A stretch of DNA of 24,763 bases from Saprospiraceae bacterium (GTDB lineage Bacteria; Bacteroidota; Bacteroidia; Chitinophagales; Saprospiraceae). This document shows, in pieces, positions 15,371-24,494 of the stretch (the stretch's first letter is position 1; every line of letters begins with the position of its first letter). The notes under the pieces are model-generated. The model did no database searches and had not been told where the DNA came from. It saw only the letters and a list, made by a program, of their open reading frames with translations. Both the position numbers and the translations under genes were made by a program. The stretch is from positions 1-24,763 of the forward strand of contig JALZVN010000216.1 of assembly GCA_023299965.1 (NCBI GenBank), in the 5' to 3' direction.

Positions 15371-16111
15371 ATGCTTCCATTAGACGATTTTTTCAAAAGT
15401 CCTTTCACTGTCGACAATATTATTTTCGGCTTTGACCAAGAAGAATTAAAGGTTTTGTTGATCAAAAGACAAGAAGATCCTTTTCTCAATAAATGGGCGC
15501 TTCCTGGATACTTTGTCAAACCTAATGAAAACTTGGATGACGCGGCAGGAAGAGTACTAGAAGAGCTTACAGGTCTAAAGGAGGTTTACTTAGAGCAGGT
15601 AGCTACTTTTGGAGATATTGATCGTCATCCGTCTGGGCGTGTTATTACTGTAGCGTATTATTCGCTAGTGGCTATTCAAGACTATAATAACTTGAAGCCG
15701 TCTAATATCGCAAGTGCTGCGCAGTGGGTAAAAATCAAAGATGTTACTGAACTTTCTTTTGATCATTTACGGATATTGAAATCTGGTCTTCAAAAATTAA
15801 AGAGAAAGGTTAGGGTAGAGCCGATTGGATTTGAGCTACTACCTACTAAATTTACCTTGACAGATTTGCAGTACTTATATGAAGCCATTCTTGAGGTCAA
15901 ATTAGACAAGAGAAATTTTAGAAAAAAGATATTGTCTATGGATCTTCTAGTTGATCTGAATGAAGTGCAAGAAGGCGTGGCACATAGACCTGCCAGGTTG
16001 TATAAATTCTTTGAATCTAAATATCAAGAATTTTTAGCTAAAGGGCTAATATTTGATCTGTCTGAAGGCAAATCAAAACAATCAAAAGCAAAGAAGTCTT
16101 TGAATAATTAA
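15371..16111 (+). CDS. Nudix-fold transcriptional regulator (NrtR/AraR-like) with degenerate Nudix box
   Basis: An N-terminal Nudix domain (about 10-140) joined to a C-terminal winged-helix-like region (about 150-235), the layout of NrtR-type regulators that control NAD or sugar genes. The Nudix box is eroded: aligned to GX5EX7REUXEEXGU, the Gly is Tyr47, Glu53 and Arg61 are kept, the first Glu of REU is Val62, and the second of the EE pair is Leu66 (RVLEELTGL). Loss of metal-binding glutamates suggests ligand sensing without hydrolysis (inference). The winged-helix region has TLTDLQYLYEAIL and ends in a Lys/Ser-rich tail. It is divergent from ltaE, so that gene is a possible target, but the effector is unknown. 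246 aa is typical. Confidence 0.83.
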   Translation: MLPLDDFFKSPFTVDNIIFGFDQEELKVLLIKRQEDPFLNKWALPGYFVKPNENLDDAAGRVLEELTGLKEVYLEQVATFGDIDRHPSGRVITVAYYSLVAIQDYNNLKPSNIASAAQWVKIKDVTELSFDHLRILKSGLQKLKRKVRVEPIGFELLPTKFTLTDLQYLYEAILEVKLDKRNFRKKILSMDLLVDLNEVQEGVAHRPARLYKFFESKYQEFLAKGLIFDLSEGKSKQSKAKKSLNN

Positions 16112-16174
16112 TCTTGAGTTTATTTCAAATTTCTCTATTAGCTGTTGTAAGTAGAGACTCCTGAGTTAATTATG

Positions 16175-17011
16175 CTAAGACGCTGTTTCTATCAGCGTTA
16201 ATAAGATACCTTCATCTTCAAGACCTTCATAAAGCTCGTCAATTGATTCAAGTAATACGCGTAGTTCTTCTGTAGTTAGTGATGAAGTATTTAGAGCGAT
16301 TCCTGTTGATTCGACCGTGTCATTTTTTGAGTTTATACTTCCTGCATCAACTGAAAAATGACCATAGTATCCATCTTCGAGTACTAGTGTTAATTCCATA
16401 GATTCTAGGGCAGATATGATTTGTGTAATGAGTTCTTGCTGTGTATCAGTTTGATATTGAAAAAGTGCTAAAAGACTATTGTTCGGTATTTTTCTCAGAT
16501 CACTTACAAAGGATTTTATGCCTTGATCAGTTCTGAAATTTAAAGAAACATTGTCAGTTGTATTTACTAAAGTACCCGAATCAAAAACCTCATCGATAAA
16601 AATGATATTGATCTCTCTTGTTCCATTAGTAGAAATGTCAATTGGGATATTAGCTATTGCCGGTCCTGCAAGAACCTCACAAGCTTCAGGTATAGCAATA
16701 TCATTCAAAAAAATATTGATTTCACTTTCACTGCACTCTTTTGTATTAGTGATAAGGTAATTGTCGCAATCAAATTCGTAGAAAGTATAAATCTGAAGAA
16801 TTAGTTCAGACTTCGGTGCCTCCAAATTTTGAAAGATATCAATTGCAAACTCATCATTTGTACTATTAATAGTGTCTAGATTAGCGCTTTCATCATCGCA
16901 TGATTGGCAAATAAGACCAGTAATAATAACAACAGAAAGGAGTCTTAACCACGTTCTTGGATAAGTAGAATATATTAGAGAAGCTAAATTTGCTTGGCTA
17001 TTAACTGTCAT
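16175..17011 (-). CDS. Hypothetical surface lipoprotein co-transcribed with the large adhesin
   Basis: Not recognised. The 278-aa product has an N-terminal extension of about 22 residues, a hydrophobic segment (about 23-34) and a probable lipidation site at Cys38 in QSC|DDES. The acidic residues right after Cys resemble the lipoprotein export signals of Bacteroidota that send lipoproteins to the cell surface; the lipobox itself is weak (Gln at -2), so this is tentative. The rest is acidic, beta-rich, with Cys pairs near residues 79-93 and 109 and an amphipathic C-terminal helix region. It begins 38 bp after the stop of the 1276-aa adhesin-like protein, so they very likely share a transcript, and it may be a surface partner or anchor (inference). 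Confidence 0.72.
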   Translation of the reverse strand: MTVNSQANLASLIYSTYPRTWLRLLSVVIITGLICQSCDDESANLDTINSTNDEFAIDIFQNLEAPKSELILQIYTFYEFDCDNYLITNTKECSESEINIFLNDIAIPEACEVLAGPAIANIPIDISTNGTREINIIFIDEVFDSGTLVNTTDNVSLNFRTDQGIKSFVSDLRKIPNNSLLALFQYQTDTQQELITQIISALESMELTLVLEDGYYGHFSVDAGSINSKNDTVESTGIALNTSSLTTEELRVLLESIDELYEGLEDEGILLTLIETAS

Positions 17012-17049
17012 TTAATGGTAACGCGTGAGCTAGTTATTTGCTGCCCGTA

Positions 17050-20000
17050 TTATCTAATTAAAGTTACCTCACCAGCTAAGATTTCTGTACTTCCATCTAA
17101 GTAGGTGATATTTAGCTTCCAAATATAGACTCCATTGTTCACATCTTTTCCTCTAAATTTTCCGTCCCAGCCTTCTGATTCGTTATTCAAAGTCAGTCCG
17201 TTTAGGTTAGTCAACTGATTTCCCCAACGATCATAGACGTTAAATTCGTCAATAGATAAGACGGAAGCTTGCTTGCCATATACTATCAATCTATCGTTAA
17301 TGCCATCACCATTAGGCGAAAAGGCATTAGGAATAAATACTTCGGTTGATGTATCAACAAAGATGGTAATGAATTTTGTAGATATACAACCATCTGAGTC
17401 ACTGGCGGACACTTCTACCGTCATACTTTGTGTTCCTGTAAATTTAGGGGAGATGCATTCTGTACAAGATAACGCAGTTGTATCATTCGCAGACCAGACA
17501 AGTGATATTTGATCCATTTCTCTGTTGGCTACCCATGCCTGTAGATTTGGAGATTCACCAAGAGTTAGTTCGATATTTGGTATGGTCTCTAATAATATAT
17601 CATCTACTGGTTCAATGACAATAGGCTCTGTAGTATTTATTGTACAGCCTGAGCTGTCTACAATCTCAAAAGAATATGTACCAACACCTAAATTTTCGAA
17701 TACCATTGTTTCAGATAAATCCCCTTGATTGACACTTAACATGTAAGGCGGAGTTCCACCATTCGGGAATAGTTCAATTGTTCCGGTGCTTGTATTACAA
17801 CCTAAGTTTTCAACAAAAACCTCATCGATACTTAATGGCAAGGGTTCTGCGATGGTGATCGTATCAAATAATTTACAACCATTGAAATCAGTAATTATTG
17901 CTGAATAGGTTCCGGCAGTTAGTGCGCTTATTTGATTTATATCTAAGCCATTAGACCATTCTATAGTATAGGGTTCGGTACCTCCTGAAATGGATAGCTC
18001 TGCAAAACCATCACTGCCTCCTTGACAGTCTACATTTCCTGTGATTGATTGTACCTCGAGATCAGAGCTTGATTCAATCTCGAAAGATTGAGTGAAATCA
18101 CAGCCATCCGTACTAACAAACTGAACAGTGTAAGTACCAGGCGATAGATCTTCATTGATATTACCAAAAACTCCATTGCTCCAAATAATATCATTTACCA
18201 GCGTTGGATCATTTAATTGTATCGTTATGCTTCCTGTAGGTTCATCAGGACATAATGGCTGAACTATGTCGAAGTTAACTTCAAAGTTGGCTGATTCTCC
18301 AACTACAAATTCTTCAATAGCTGTACATCCGTCCTGGTCCGTAACTTCAAGGATATATGTATCTGGAGCTAAGGCTTCAAGGTTGCCGTCGTAATTGCTT
18401 GACCATTGAAGATTTAGCTCGCCTGTTCCTCCACTTACGCTTAGGTCAATTCTACCATTGGCTTCTTTACAGCTAGCATTAAAAACTTCAGCCTCAATAA
18501 GGATTGCTGTTTTACTGGTTAAGGGAACTATTACTTGAGATTGGCAATCCTTGGCGTCTGAAACTAGTATCGTGTATTCTCCACCAATAATGTTTTCAAA
18601 CAATCCATCATTATTTGTGATGTCTCCAAATTGGTATGTATACGGTTCCGTCCCTCCGTTTGCTTGAATGCTGATAGACCCACTATTTGGTGTGTCACAA
18701 TCAGGATCTTGTGCTAATAAAATATCTAAAGAAAGCTCGCATTGTCCTAAAGAACAGGTTGTACTTGCAATTTCACTTTCGCCACAATCACTTATTGCCT
18801 GGACTTCAAAAAATAAACTTGAGCCAGAGGCGAGTCCACTTTCTGTATAGCTGATTTGTTCTCTCAGGTCTATCCATTCTCCGCCATCTATCCTAATCTG
18901 ATAAGAGGCTGCTCCGGTTACTGCTTCCCATGATACCGTCAGGGCATCGGTCTCTTCATTATTGCAGCTAAGTATTGGACTATCAACGCTATCGCCACCG
19001 TTTTCTACAAGTACTTCATATTCAAGGCTACAGCCATTGGTGTCCTCAATATTTAGGGTATAGGTTCTAGATTCACTTGGGCTAAATGTTGGATTTGGAC
19101 AATCTGTGCAGCTAATATCTATATCCGGAGACCAGCTGTAATTGATATCATATGATCTTCCAAAGTGAATTGACCAGCTGTGTAGTGTGCCAACACTTCC
19201 TGCAAAATTGTCAATCATCATTAGGCGCCAGTTTCCATTTACCTTATAGGAAGAAGAGCCAAATAAATCATCCCAATTTCCCTCAGGTAGGAATTCGCCA
19301 ATATATGGGGGGCGAATACTTTGATCGCTTATCATTTGAGTAGCATCAAAAGTAAAGCAAGCATTCAAAAAGAAATCCTGACCAGTTCCATTACCTCCGT
19401 TTCCACCATTTTCACTACTGAGCTCAATAAACTGATTGTCTGGACCGAATAAGAAAATTGAAAGATCACCAATCCAAGGATGACTGAGTTCTTCAATACA
19501 GACTTGTATAAAGTCGGTTTGATTAAGGGTACTAGGAAAGATATTTTCCACTTTAACAGTAGAGAATACTTGTGTCTCTATTGGTTCAATTCGAATATCA
19601 TTCTGATTTCTAAATATGACCGGTGTTTGCGGTTCAAAAGGAATAGTAAAGTCTACACTAGCGCTTGGATCATTACAAAGGAATAGAGGTCCTTGTTCCT
19701 CTGGAGGCGTGAGAAGATTATCTTCAATTCCTACCCATATGGTGTCTTTATTGCAAGCACCCATAGATACGACAATTCCCAGTGCCTCAATTCCTTCTTC
19801 GATATTATCCTCAAGAGGTATAATTTGTATTTCTGAACTAGATTGCCCCGCGCTAATAATCACCTTAGGATCTATAAACTCAATATCAATTCCATTTTGT
19901 ACCGAACCAATAAGATCAAAGGTGATAGCTTGGTCATTTACTGCATTTTCTGGTATCTCAAATTGGAGGGTCGCTTGTGCACAACCTTCGGTTATTGTTC

Positions 20001-20880
20001 CATTAGCACTTACGGTTACCGCTTTGACGTCAAAGGCATTGGATGAAAAACTTTTACCCTCTAAGAACACCGCAGAGTCCTTTAAGAAATCTATTGCATC
20101 ACCAATTGTAAGCCTGATCGTGTATGTTTCGCACGGAATAACTTTGGCAGCAGCTACAAAGGGATCTAGTATCCCATCAAAAATTAAGTTTGCACTTGTA
20201 TTTTCATTAAATAGGTTCGAAAAATCTAAGCTTCCGCTGGCTTGACAATTCGCATCTGATCCACTAGATCCAGCCATTCCATTATTGACATTATTGATAG
20301 AAACAGGAAGGTCGGTAGTGCCTGGTACAATGGCAATATTTTGAGATTCATATCTTCCTCCAGCTGGATTAGGTCCAGAAATGAAGAACCCAAAAATGTC
20401 ATTAAACTGGGAGCAGACATACTCGGGATATTCCTCTGATGCAAAGACATAGTTGAATTGTATAGAATCAGCTGATGGCTTAAAGGTTATTTCATAGGAG
20501 ATAACATCTTTTAATAGATTATCACCGTTAATGGCTTCCAGCTGAGTATCGCGTACTTCAAGATTTGAGGTACTCGTAGAACTTTCGCTTGAACTAGGTC
20601 CTTCAATTTTGTCAACGTTTCCTGTGCCTAGAATAATACCGGATTCAAGACCAAGGTCTTTTGTGCCATTATTGAAAAAACCAGTAGCTTTAGGCGAGCC
20701 TTCAAACTTGATGTCAAGAATTTCGACGCCTTCACCAATGAAATAATTTCTAATAAGTGTCTCCGGCAAATAAGGTTGCCTATCTCCAGGAATAATCTCA
20801 GTATTTTGAGAAAATAGAGATAAGTGGAATAGTAGGCATATAGCTATACACCATAGATAGTTTAAGTTAAGTATGTTCAC
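17050..20880 (-). CDS. Large secreted multi-domain protein with SprB repeats and T9SS (type B) sorting domain
   Basis: Adhesin-like, 1276 aa. Order: signal peptide 1-25 (cut after FSQ); choice-of-anchor L domain about 45-280 (FNYVFASEEYPEYVC, then FNDIFGFFISGP); a Calx-beta-like beta domain about 283-388; a proprotein-convertase P-domain-like module about 425-575 (HPWIGDLSIFLFGP, then GNWRLMMIDNFAGSVGTLHSW); an Ig-like unit with CTDC about 577-628; a fibronectin-III-like unit about 633-712; five SprB-type repeats about 716-787, 792-861, 866-937, 941-1012 and 1016-1090 (each with GTY and DxxGC-like ends); a second Ig-like unit with CTEC about 1095-1176; and the gliding-motility C-terminal domain about 1180-1276 (FIPNAFSPNGDGINDRL, then YDRWGNQL, then GVYIWKL). 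Secreted by T9SS to the surface; a role in adhesion or gliding is inferred. A lipoprotein gene follows 38 bp later. Confidence 0.93.
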   Translation of the reverse strand: MNILNLNYLWCIAICLLFHLSLFSQNTEIIPGDRQPYLPETLIRNYFIGEGVEILDIKFEGSPKATGFFNNGTKDLGLESGIILGTGNVDKIEGPSSSESSTSTSNLEVRDTQLEAINGDNLLKDVISYEITFKPSADSIQFNYVFASEEYPEYVCSQFNDIFGFFISGPNPAGGRYESQNIAIVPGTTDLPVSINNVNNGMAGSSGSDANCQASGSLDFSNLFNENTSANLIFDGILDPFVAAAKVIPCETYTIRLTIGDAIDFLKDSAVFLEGKSFSSNAFDVKAVTVSANGTITEGCAQATLQFEIPENAVNDQAITFDLIGSVQNGIDIEFIDPKVIISAGQSSSEIQIIPLEDNIEEGIEALGIVVSMGACNKDTIWVGIEDNLLTPPEEQGPLFLCNDPSASVDFTIPFEPQTPVIFRNQNDIRIEPIETQVFSTVKVENIFPSTLNQTDFIQVCIEELSHPWIGDLSIFLFGPDNQFIELSSENGGNGGNGTGQDFFLNACFTFDATQMISDQSIRPPYIGEFLPEGNWDDLFGSSSYKVNGNWRLMMIDNFAGSVGTLHSWSIHFGRSYDINYSWSPDIDISCTDCPNPTFSPSESRTYTLNIEDTNGCSLEYEVLVENGGDSVDSPILSCNNEETDALTVSWEAVTGAASYQIRIDGGEWIDLREQISYTESGLASGSSLFFEVQAISDCGESEIASTTCSLGQCELSLDILLAQDPDCDTPNSGSISIQANGGTEPYTYQFGDITNNDGLFENIIGGEYTILVSDAKDCQSQVIVPLTSKTAILIEAEVFNASCKEANGRIDLSVSGGTGELNLQWSSNYDGNLEALAPDTYILEVTDQDGCTAIEEFVVGESANFEVNFDIVQPLCPDEPTGSITIQLNDPTLVNDIIWSNGVFGNINEDLSPGTYTVQFVSTDGCDFTQSFEIESSSDLEVQSITGNVDCQGGSDGFAELSISGGTEPYTIEWSNGLDINQISALTAGTYSAIITDFNGCKLFDTITIAEPLPLSIDEVFVENLGCNTSTGTIELFPNGGTPPYMLSVNQGDLSETMVFENLGVGTYSFEIVDSSGCTINTTEPIVIEPVDDILLETIPNIELTLGESPNLQAWVANREMDQISLVWSANDTTALSCTECISPKFTGTQSMTVEVSASDSDGCISTKFITIFVDTSTEVFIPNAFSPNGDGINDRLIVYGKQASVLSIDEFNVYDRWGNQLTNLNGLTLNNESEGWDGKFRGKDVNNGVYIWKLNITYLDGSTEILAGEVTLIR

Positions 20881-20948
20881 TCGTTTACTCTTTTAATTAG
20901 GAGTGTATGTCAATTAATATTTATAAATACAGGTGTTTTTTGAGGGCA

Positions 20949-20970
20949 ATAGTTACCTCCCCGTAACTAT
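20949..20970. promoter_or_regulatory. Inverted repeat, 8-bp arms, upstream of the adhesin gene
   Basis: ATAGTTAC (20949-20956) and GTAACTAT (20963-20970) are perfect inverted copies around CTCCCC. A third copy of GTAACTAT occurs at 21040-21047 in the same 295-bp divergent spacer between the adhesin operon and sppA. It may be an operator or a leader hairpin; nothing shows which. I see no perfect TAnnTTTG box for either gene here. Confidence 0.4.
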
Positions 20971-21175
20971 CTTGTTATATCAATAACTGTACCTATTTGA
21001 GAAAATCTTATCGTTTTTCTAAAAAAAGTGACATGAAAAGTAACTATGTCCTTCAAAATACGTCTTTCATCTAAAAAATAGCCCATAATGAATTAAAAGA
21101 GGTATTTTGTGGGTCCATGAATTATTGTATTTCAAAAGCTATTTTTTTAATAATTTAACAAATCCAATTCATAAA

Positions 21176-22969
21176 ATGAAACAGTTTTTTAAGTTTACTT
21201 TTGCCTCATGTCTAGGGGTTTTTATTTCATTTATTGCACTCTTTTTTGTTCTTATCCCTCTAGTTGGTGGGTCATTGGCAAGTGCTTTTGATAGTAAGAA
21301 GTCAGTTAAATCAAACTCCGTTTTAAGGATTCAGTTGAATAATGTAATTCCTGAAAAAACAAACAATGTAGAATCGAATTTTTCTTTCGCAGATCCTGCA
21401 AATAACAATGTATGGGGGGTTCATGACATCTCTTATGCCATTGAACAAGCTGCTGAGGACAACAGCATTAAGGGGGTCCTCTTAGATTTTAGTATGATTC
21501 AGGCTGGATCTGTGACAAGAAGTGAGCTAAGAGAATCAATCGTAAAATTCAAGGAATCTGGAAAATTCATCTACTCTTATGCTAAAAACTATAGCCAAGG
21601 TGCCTACCATCTAGCTTCGACTGCAGATAAGGTATTTGTCAATCCATTGGGTGGTATAGATTTTAAAGGGTACGGAGCAAATATTATGTTCTACAAGAAT
21701 ATGCTTGAAAAGGCGGGTATTAAGATGCAGATCTACTATGCTGGAGATTTTAAAGGGGCTACAGAACCCTACAGATTAGATAAGTTATCGGATAAGAACA
21801 AACAGCAAATAAGAGAGTACATCAATGATCTGTATGATGAATTTATTGTAGATATCTCTAAATCGCGTGATGTCTCGGAGGCAGACCTAAAGAGAATAGC
21901 AGACCAGTATCTTGTCAGACAACCTAGTGACGCGGTGAAATATGGTCTAGCTGATCAAGTTGCCTACTTTGATGAAGTCATTTCTGCTATGAAATCAGAG
22001 ATAGGATTTGAGGAGGAGGATAAACTTAATATATTCGATTTGAATGATTACGTTAAAGACAATAAGCCTAAGTCTGATTTTAAGGTTAAGGATAAGGTGG
22101 CAGTAATCTTTGCCGAGGGCACTATCTTGGAAGGACCTACAGAATTGGGTAGTATAGGAGATGATAAATACACAAAACTTATACGTAAAATAAGAAATGA
22201 CGATAAGGTAAAAGCTGTAGTTGTAAGAGTGAATTCTGGTGGTGGTTCTGCTCTGGCCTCAGAAAATATATGGAGAGAACTGGAACTTGTAAAGGCGCAA
22301 GGAATACCAGTTATTGCATCTATGGGTGATGTGGCTGCTTCAGGAGGATACTATATATCCGCCGCTGCTGACACCATTGTCGCAGAGTCTAATACAATCA
22401 CGGGTTCTATAGGAGTGTTCAGCATGATCCCAAGTGTAGGAGAGATGTTTAATGACAAATTGGGAATCACATTTGATACAGTTCTTACTGGAAGAATGGC
22501 AGCAGGGCTATATGAAAATATATATATGGATCACAACGATCTTCAAAAAGAAATACTTCAAAATGGTACAGATACTATGTACAATATCTTTTTGGATAGG
22601 GTGTCTCAAGGGAGAGGCATGTCTAAAGAAGCTGTACACGCTGTTGCCCAAGGAAGAGTTTGGTCTGGGGATAAGGCATTGAATAACGGTTTAGTTGACG
22701 TGATTGGTGATTTAGAAGACGCGATTGCTATTGCCGCAAACAGTGCAGGTTTAGATTCGTATAATGTAAAAGAATACCCAATAGTTAAGGATCCAACACA
22801 GCAATTGTTAGATAAGTTATCTGGTAAGTCAGATAGTGACAAGATCGGGACATTCCTGAAAACAGATGCCGACTTAAAATCTTTTTATCCATATTACAAA
22901 GAGATAAAAGAAGTAAAACAACTCCAAGGTGTACAGGCTAAGATGCCTTACTATATAGATATAAAATAA
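21176..22969 (+). CDS. sppA: Signal peptide peptidase SppA, 67-kDa type
   Basis: Membrane-bound Ser/Lys protease that clears cleaved signal peptides. Seen: N-terminal membrane anchor (about 9-32); two tandem crotonase-like peptidase_S49 halves; the general-base Lys193 in GDFKGATEPYRLD in the first half; and nucleophile Ser389 in DVAASGGYYIS in the second, followed by TITGSIGVFSMIP. Both catalytic residues align with the E. coli Lys/Ser dyad. Length 597 aa. The start is placed at the ATG at 21176, which gives MKQFFKFTFASCLGVF; an in-frame TTG at 21107 would add 23 residues lacking anchor character. Divergent from the adhesin gene and convergent with the hydrolase across a strong hairpin. Confidence 0.95.
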   Translation: MKQFFKFTFASCLGVFISFIALFFVLIPLVGGSLASAFDSKKSVKSNSVLRIQLNNVIPEKTNNVESNFSFADPANNNVWGVHDISYAIEQAAEDNSIKGVLLDFSMIQAGSVTRSELRESIVKFKESGKFIYSYAKNYSQGAYHLASTADKVFVNPLGGIDFKGYGANIMFYKNMLEKAGIKMQIYYAGDFKGATEPYRLDKLSDKNKQQIREYINDLYDEFIVDISKSRDVSEADLKRIADQYLVRQPSDAVKYGLADQVAYFDEVISAMKSEIGFEEEDKLNIFDLNDYVKDNKPKSDFKVKDKVAVIFAEGTILEGPTELGSIGDDKYTKLIRKIRNDDKVKAVVVRVNSGGGSALASENIWRELELVKAQGIPVIASMGDVAASGGYYISAAADTIVAESNTITGSIGVFSMIPSVGEMFNDKLGITFDTVLTGRMAAGLYENIYMDHNDLQKEILQNGTDTMYNIFLDRVSQGRGMSKEAVHAVAQGRVWSGDKALNNGLVDVIGDLEDAIAIAANSAGLDSYNVKEYPIVKDPTQQLLDKLSGKSDSDKIGTFLKTDADLKSFYPYYKEIKEVKQLQGVQAKMPYYIDIK

Positions 22970-23154
22970 GACCATCGCGACTCGCTTTTGGCGACCAAGC
23001 TCGACAAGCGGAGCGCGTTAGAGACTAGGGGTGGAAATGAAGAAGGGGTATGTTTTTGGACACAAAAACATACCCCTTTCGTAATGGACGACCTGACCCG
23101 CGGTTTTTGCCGTCGGGGAGGCTCCAAATAATACTCCATCTAAAATATTTTAAT
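22970..23154. other. GC-richer convergent spacer
   Basis: 185 bp between the sppA and hydrolase stops. Counted over 22981-23040 it is 34/60 G+C, clearly above the surrounding coding DNA. It contains the strong hairpin at 23043-23078 and a second imperfect GC hairpin (about 23091-23120) built on CCCG/CGGG with a TTTTT loop. It is open in some frames but without plausible start or function. Confidence 0.55.
23043..23078. terminator. Bidirectional terminator hairpin, 15-bp perfect stem
   Basis: AAGGGGTATGTTTTT (23043-23057) pairs perfectly with AAAAACATACCCCTT (23064-23078) around GGACAC. It stands between the convergent sppA and alpha/beta-hydrolase genes, 73 and 77 bp from their stops, so it could end both transcripts. 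The T-tract after the stem is short (TTT) on the plus strand. Confidence 0.65.
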
Positions 23155-23961
23155 TTAGCCTAATATAGAGCTAAGCTTTGCGTGGTATATATCAAATTCT
23201 GAAACGTTATTGTGATTGGCATTTTCAACTATAGTGAGCGTGCTTTCTGGATGGCTGTTTACTTGTTTTAACCTTTTTGAATGACGAAGTGGAATTAACT
23301 CATCCTTTGTGCCATGGAATATATGAACTGGACATTTCAGTATCCTCATTTTGCGACGATTATTGAATTTGTACCTTAAAATGACCTTCGCTGGCAGAAA
23401 AGGTGTGCTAGCGTGCACCATACTTAGCATACTGCTAAACGGGGTTTCTAGAATAAGGCATTTGCAGTCAAATTCTGTCGCCATTTGGCTAGCAATAGAA
23501 GCCCCTAAAGAACGACCATAAATTACAATTTCATCAGATGCGTAATGTTTTATTAAATAATTCAAGATATGTCGTGCATCTGAGTATAAGTTTTGCTCTG
23601 TCATTTTCCCAGTACTCTTTCCAAAGGTCCTGAAATCATAAATCACCAAGTCGTATCCTTTGGGAATGAAGTCTTTATGTACCCATCCCCAATCATCCAA
23701 GGACCTTGAATTACCATGTGAATAGAATATTACTCCCTTTGAGTTTGAGGATCTGAACCTCAATGCGTTAATCCTACCGTCATTTGGTGTGTCAAAGAAG
23801 ATTTCTTCATGTTTAGGGAACTGCTTAAACGGGTAGTTTGGACTTAATTTTGTAGGATAAAAGAAAAATCGCTCTTGAGAAAGATACATTATGATTGAGA
23901 TTAACATCAGAATAATTCCGATTAAGAGTAAAACCAAAAATATCCCAGTTAATAGCTTCAT
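23155..23961 (-). CDS. Membrane-anchored alpha/beta hydrolase (ABHD13/Bem46-like)
   Basis: Serine hydrolase of unknown substrate. Seen: one N-terminal membrane helix (about 5-27), then the alpha/beta-hydrolase core: oxyanion motif YSHGNS at 80-85, nucleophile Ser151 in GRSLGAS, acid Asp220 in HGTKDELIP, and His250 in ANHNN. The FFYPTKLSPNYPF segment after the anchor and the DWGWVHKDF and YDFRTFGKSTG motifs match the Bem46/ABHD13 group. At 268 aa it is of normal size with no lid domain. The core probably faces the periplasm (inference from the basic-short N-terminus and a single helix). Convergent with sppA. No clear promoter was found in the 530-bp gap upstream. Confidence 0.9.
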   Translation of the reverse strand: MKLLTGIFLVLLLIGIILMLISIIMYLSQERFFFYPTKLSPNYPFKQFPKHEEIFFDTPNDGRINALRFRSSNSKGVIFYSHGNSRSLDDWGWVHKDFIPKGYDLVIYDFRTFGKSTGKMTEQNLYSDARHILNYLIKHYASDEIVIYGRSLGASIASQMATEFDCKCLILETPFSSMLSMVHASTPFLPAKVILRYKFNNRRKMRILKCPVHIFHGTKDELIPLRHSKRLKQVNSHPESTLTIVENANHNNVSEFDIYHAKLSSILG

Positions 23962-24494
23962 CTGTATGCTTAGTTAAGTAAATGGTTGAATATCCGCTTT
24001 GTTTTATTATTTTGATGCTTTGCGGGTCGGTAATGTAATTGTACATTATTCTGTTATAATTGGCAAATAATTGATATTTTTTTCCAGGATTATTCATCCT
24101 GGTTAATCAAATAGCAAAACGACTTGTAAAAGTACCAAGCCTGCCAATTTTTAAGCGCTATTAAAGGTTAATATAGAGGTAAGCTCTAGAGATATTCAGT
24201 TTCCTTATACTCCTATGGACGAAATTGAATTTTTGGAGCTCTATATAGGACAGTATGTAAGGTCCGTTAGTCATAATATTCTATACTGAAAGTGATCAAT
24301 ATAGGGTAATACATGGCTTAAAAAATTATATTTGCATTAAGTAAATAATACATATGTGGAGAAGAAAAGTATAAAGATCGCAGCAACTAATTGTAATGTG
24401 TAAGGTACAGATAATCATTAAGTTGTGGTAGAATTGATAGTGTTGGATTTATTCAACAATGAATATTGAGAATTTAAAGTAGAAGAAAAAGATC
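23962..24494. other. Gene-free interval before the partial secreted protein
   Basis: About 530 bp of AT-rich DNA between divergent genes. A 24-codon frame at 24215-24289 (MDEIEFLELYIG...) is too short to support. One -7 box, TATATTTG (24327-24334, plus strand), could start a transcript with a leader of about 155 nt for the downstream gene. No terminator, repeat or RNA gene is recognised. Confidence 0.55.
24327..24334 (+). promoter_or_regulatory. Candidate -7 box for the partial secreted-protein gene
   Basis: TATATTTG matches TAnnTTTG. No TTG at the -33 distance is evident. If used, the leader to the GTG at 24495 would be about 155 nt. Confidence 0.3.

Noticed and set aside
19616..20245. A 209-codon plus-strand frame inside the large adhesin gene
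   Set aside because: Fully antisense to well-recognised domains; Ser-rich and low-complexity translation typical of a shadow frame.
17050..20880. The idea that the large protein is a subtilisin-type protease because of its P-domain
   Set aside because: No peptidase catalytic motifs are present anywhere in the 1276 residues; the P-domain-like module stands alone among beta-sandwich units.
22951..23139. A 62-codon minus-strand frame through the GC-rich island
   Set aside because: It runs through the 15-bp hairpin and overlaps the sppA 3' end; Arg/Ser/Pro-rich translation without a domain. Treated as noncoding.
23825..24097. A 90-codon minus-strand frame overlapping the start of the alpha/beta hydrolase
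   Set aside because: It overlaps 137 bp of a clear gene in another frame, has no recognisable domain or signal, and reads like AT-rich random sequence.
24215..24289. A 24-codon plus-strand frame (MDEIEFLELYIG...)
   Set aside because: Too short, and no promoter, ribosome site or terminator supports it.
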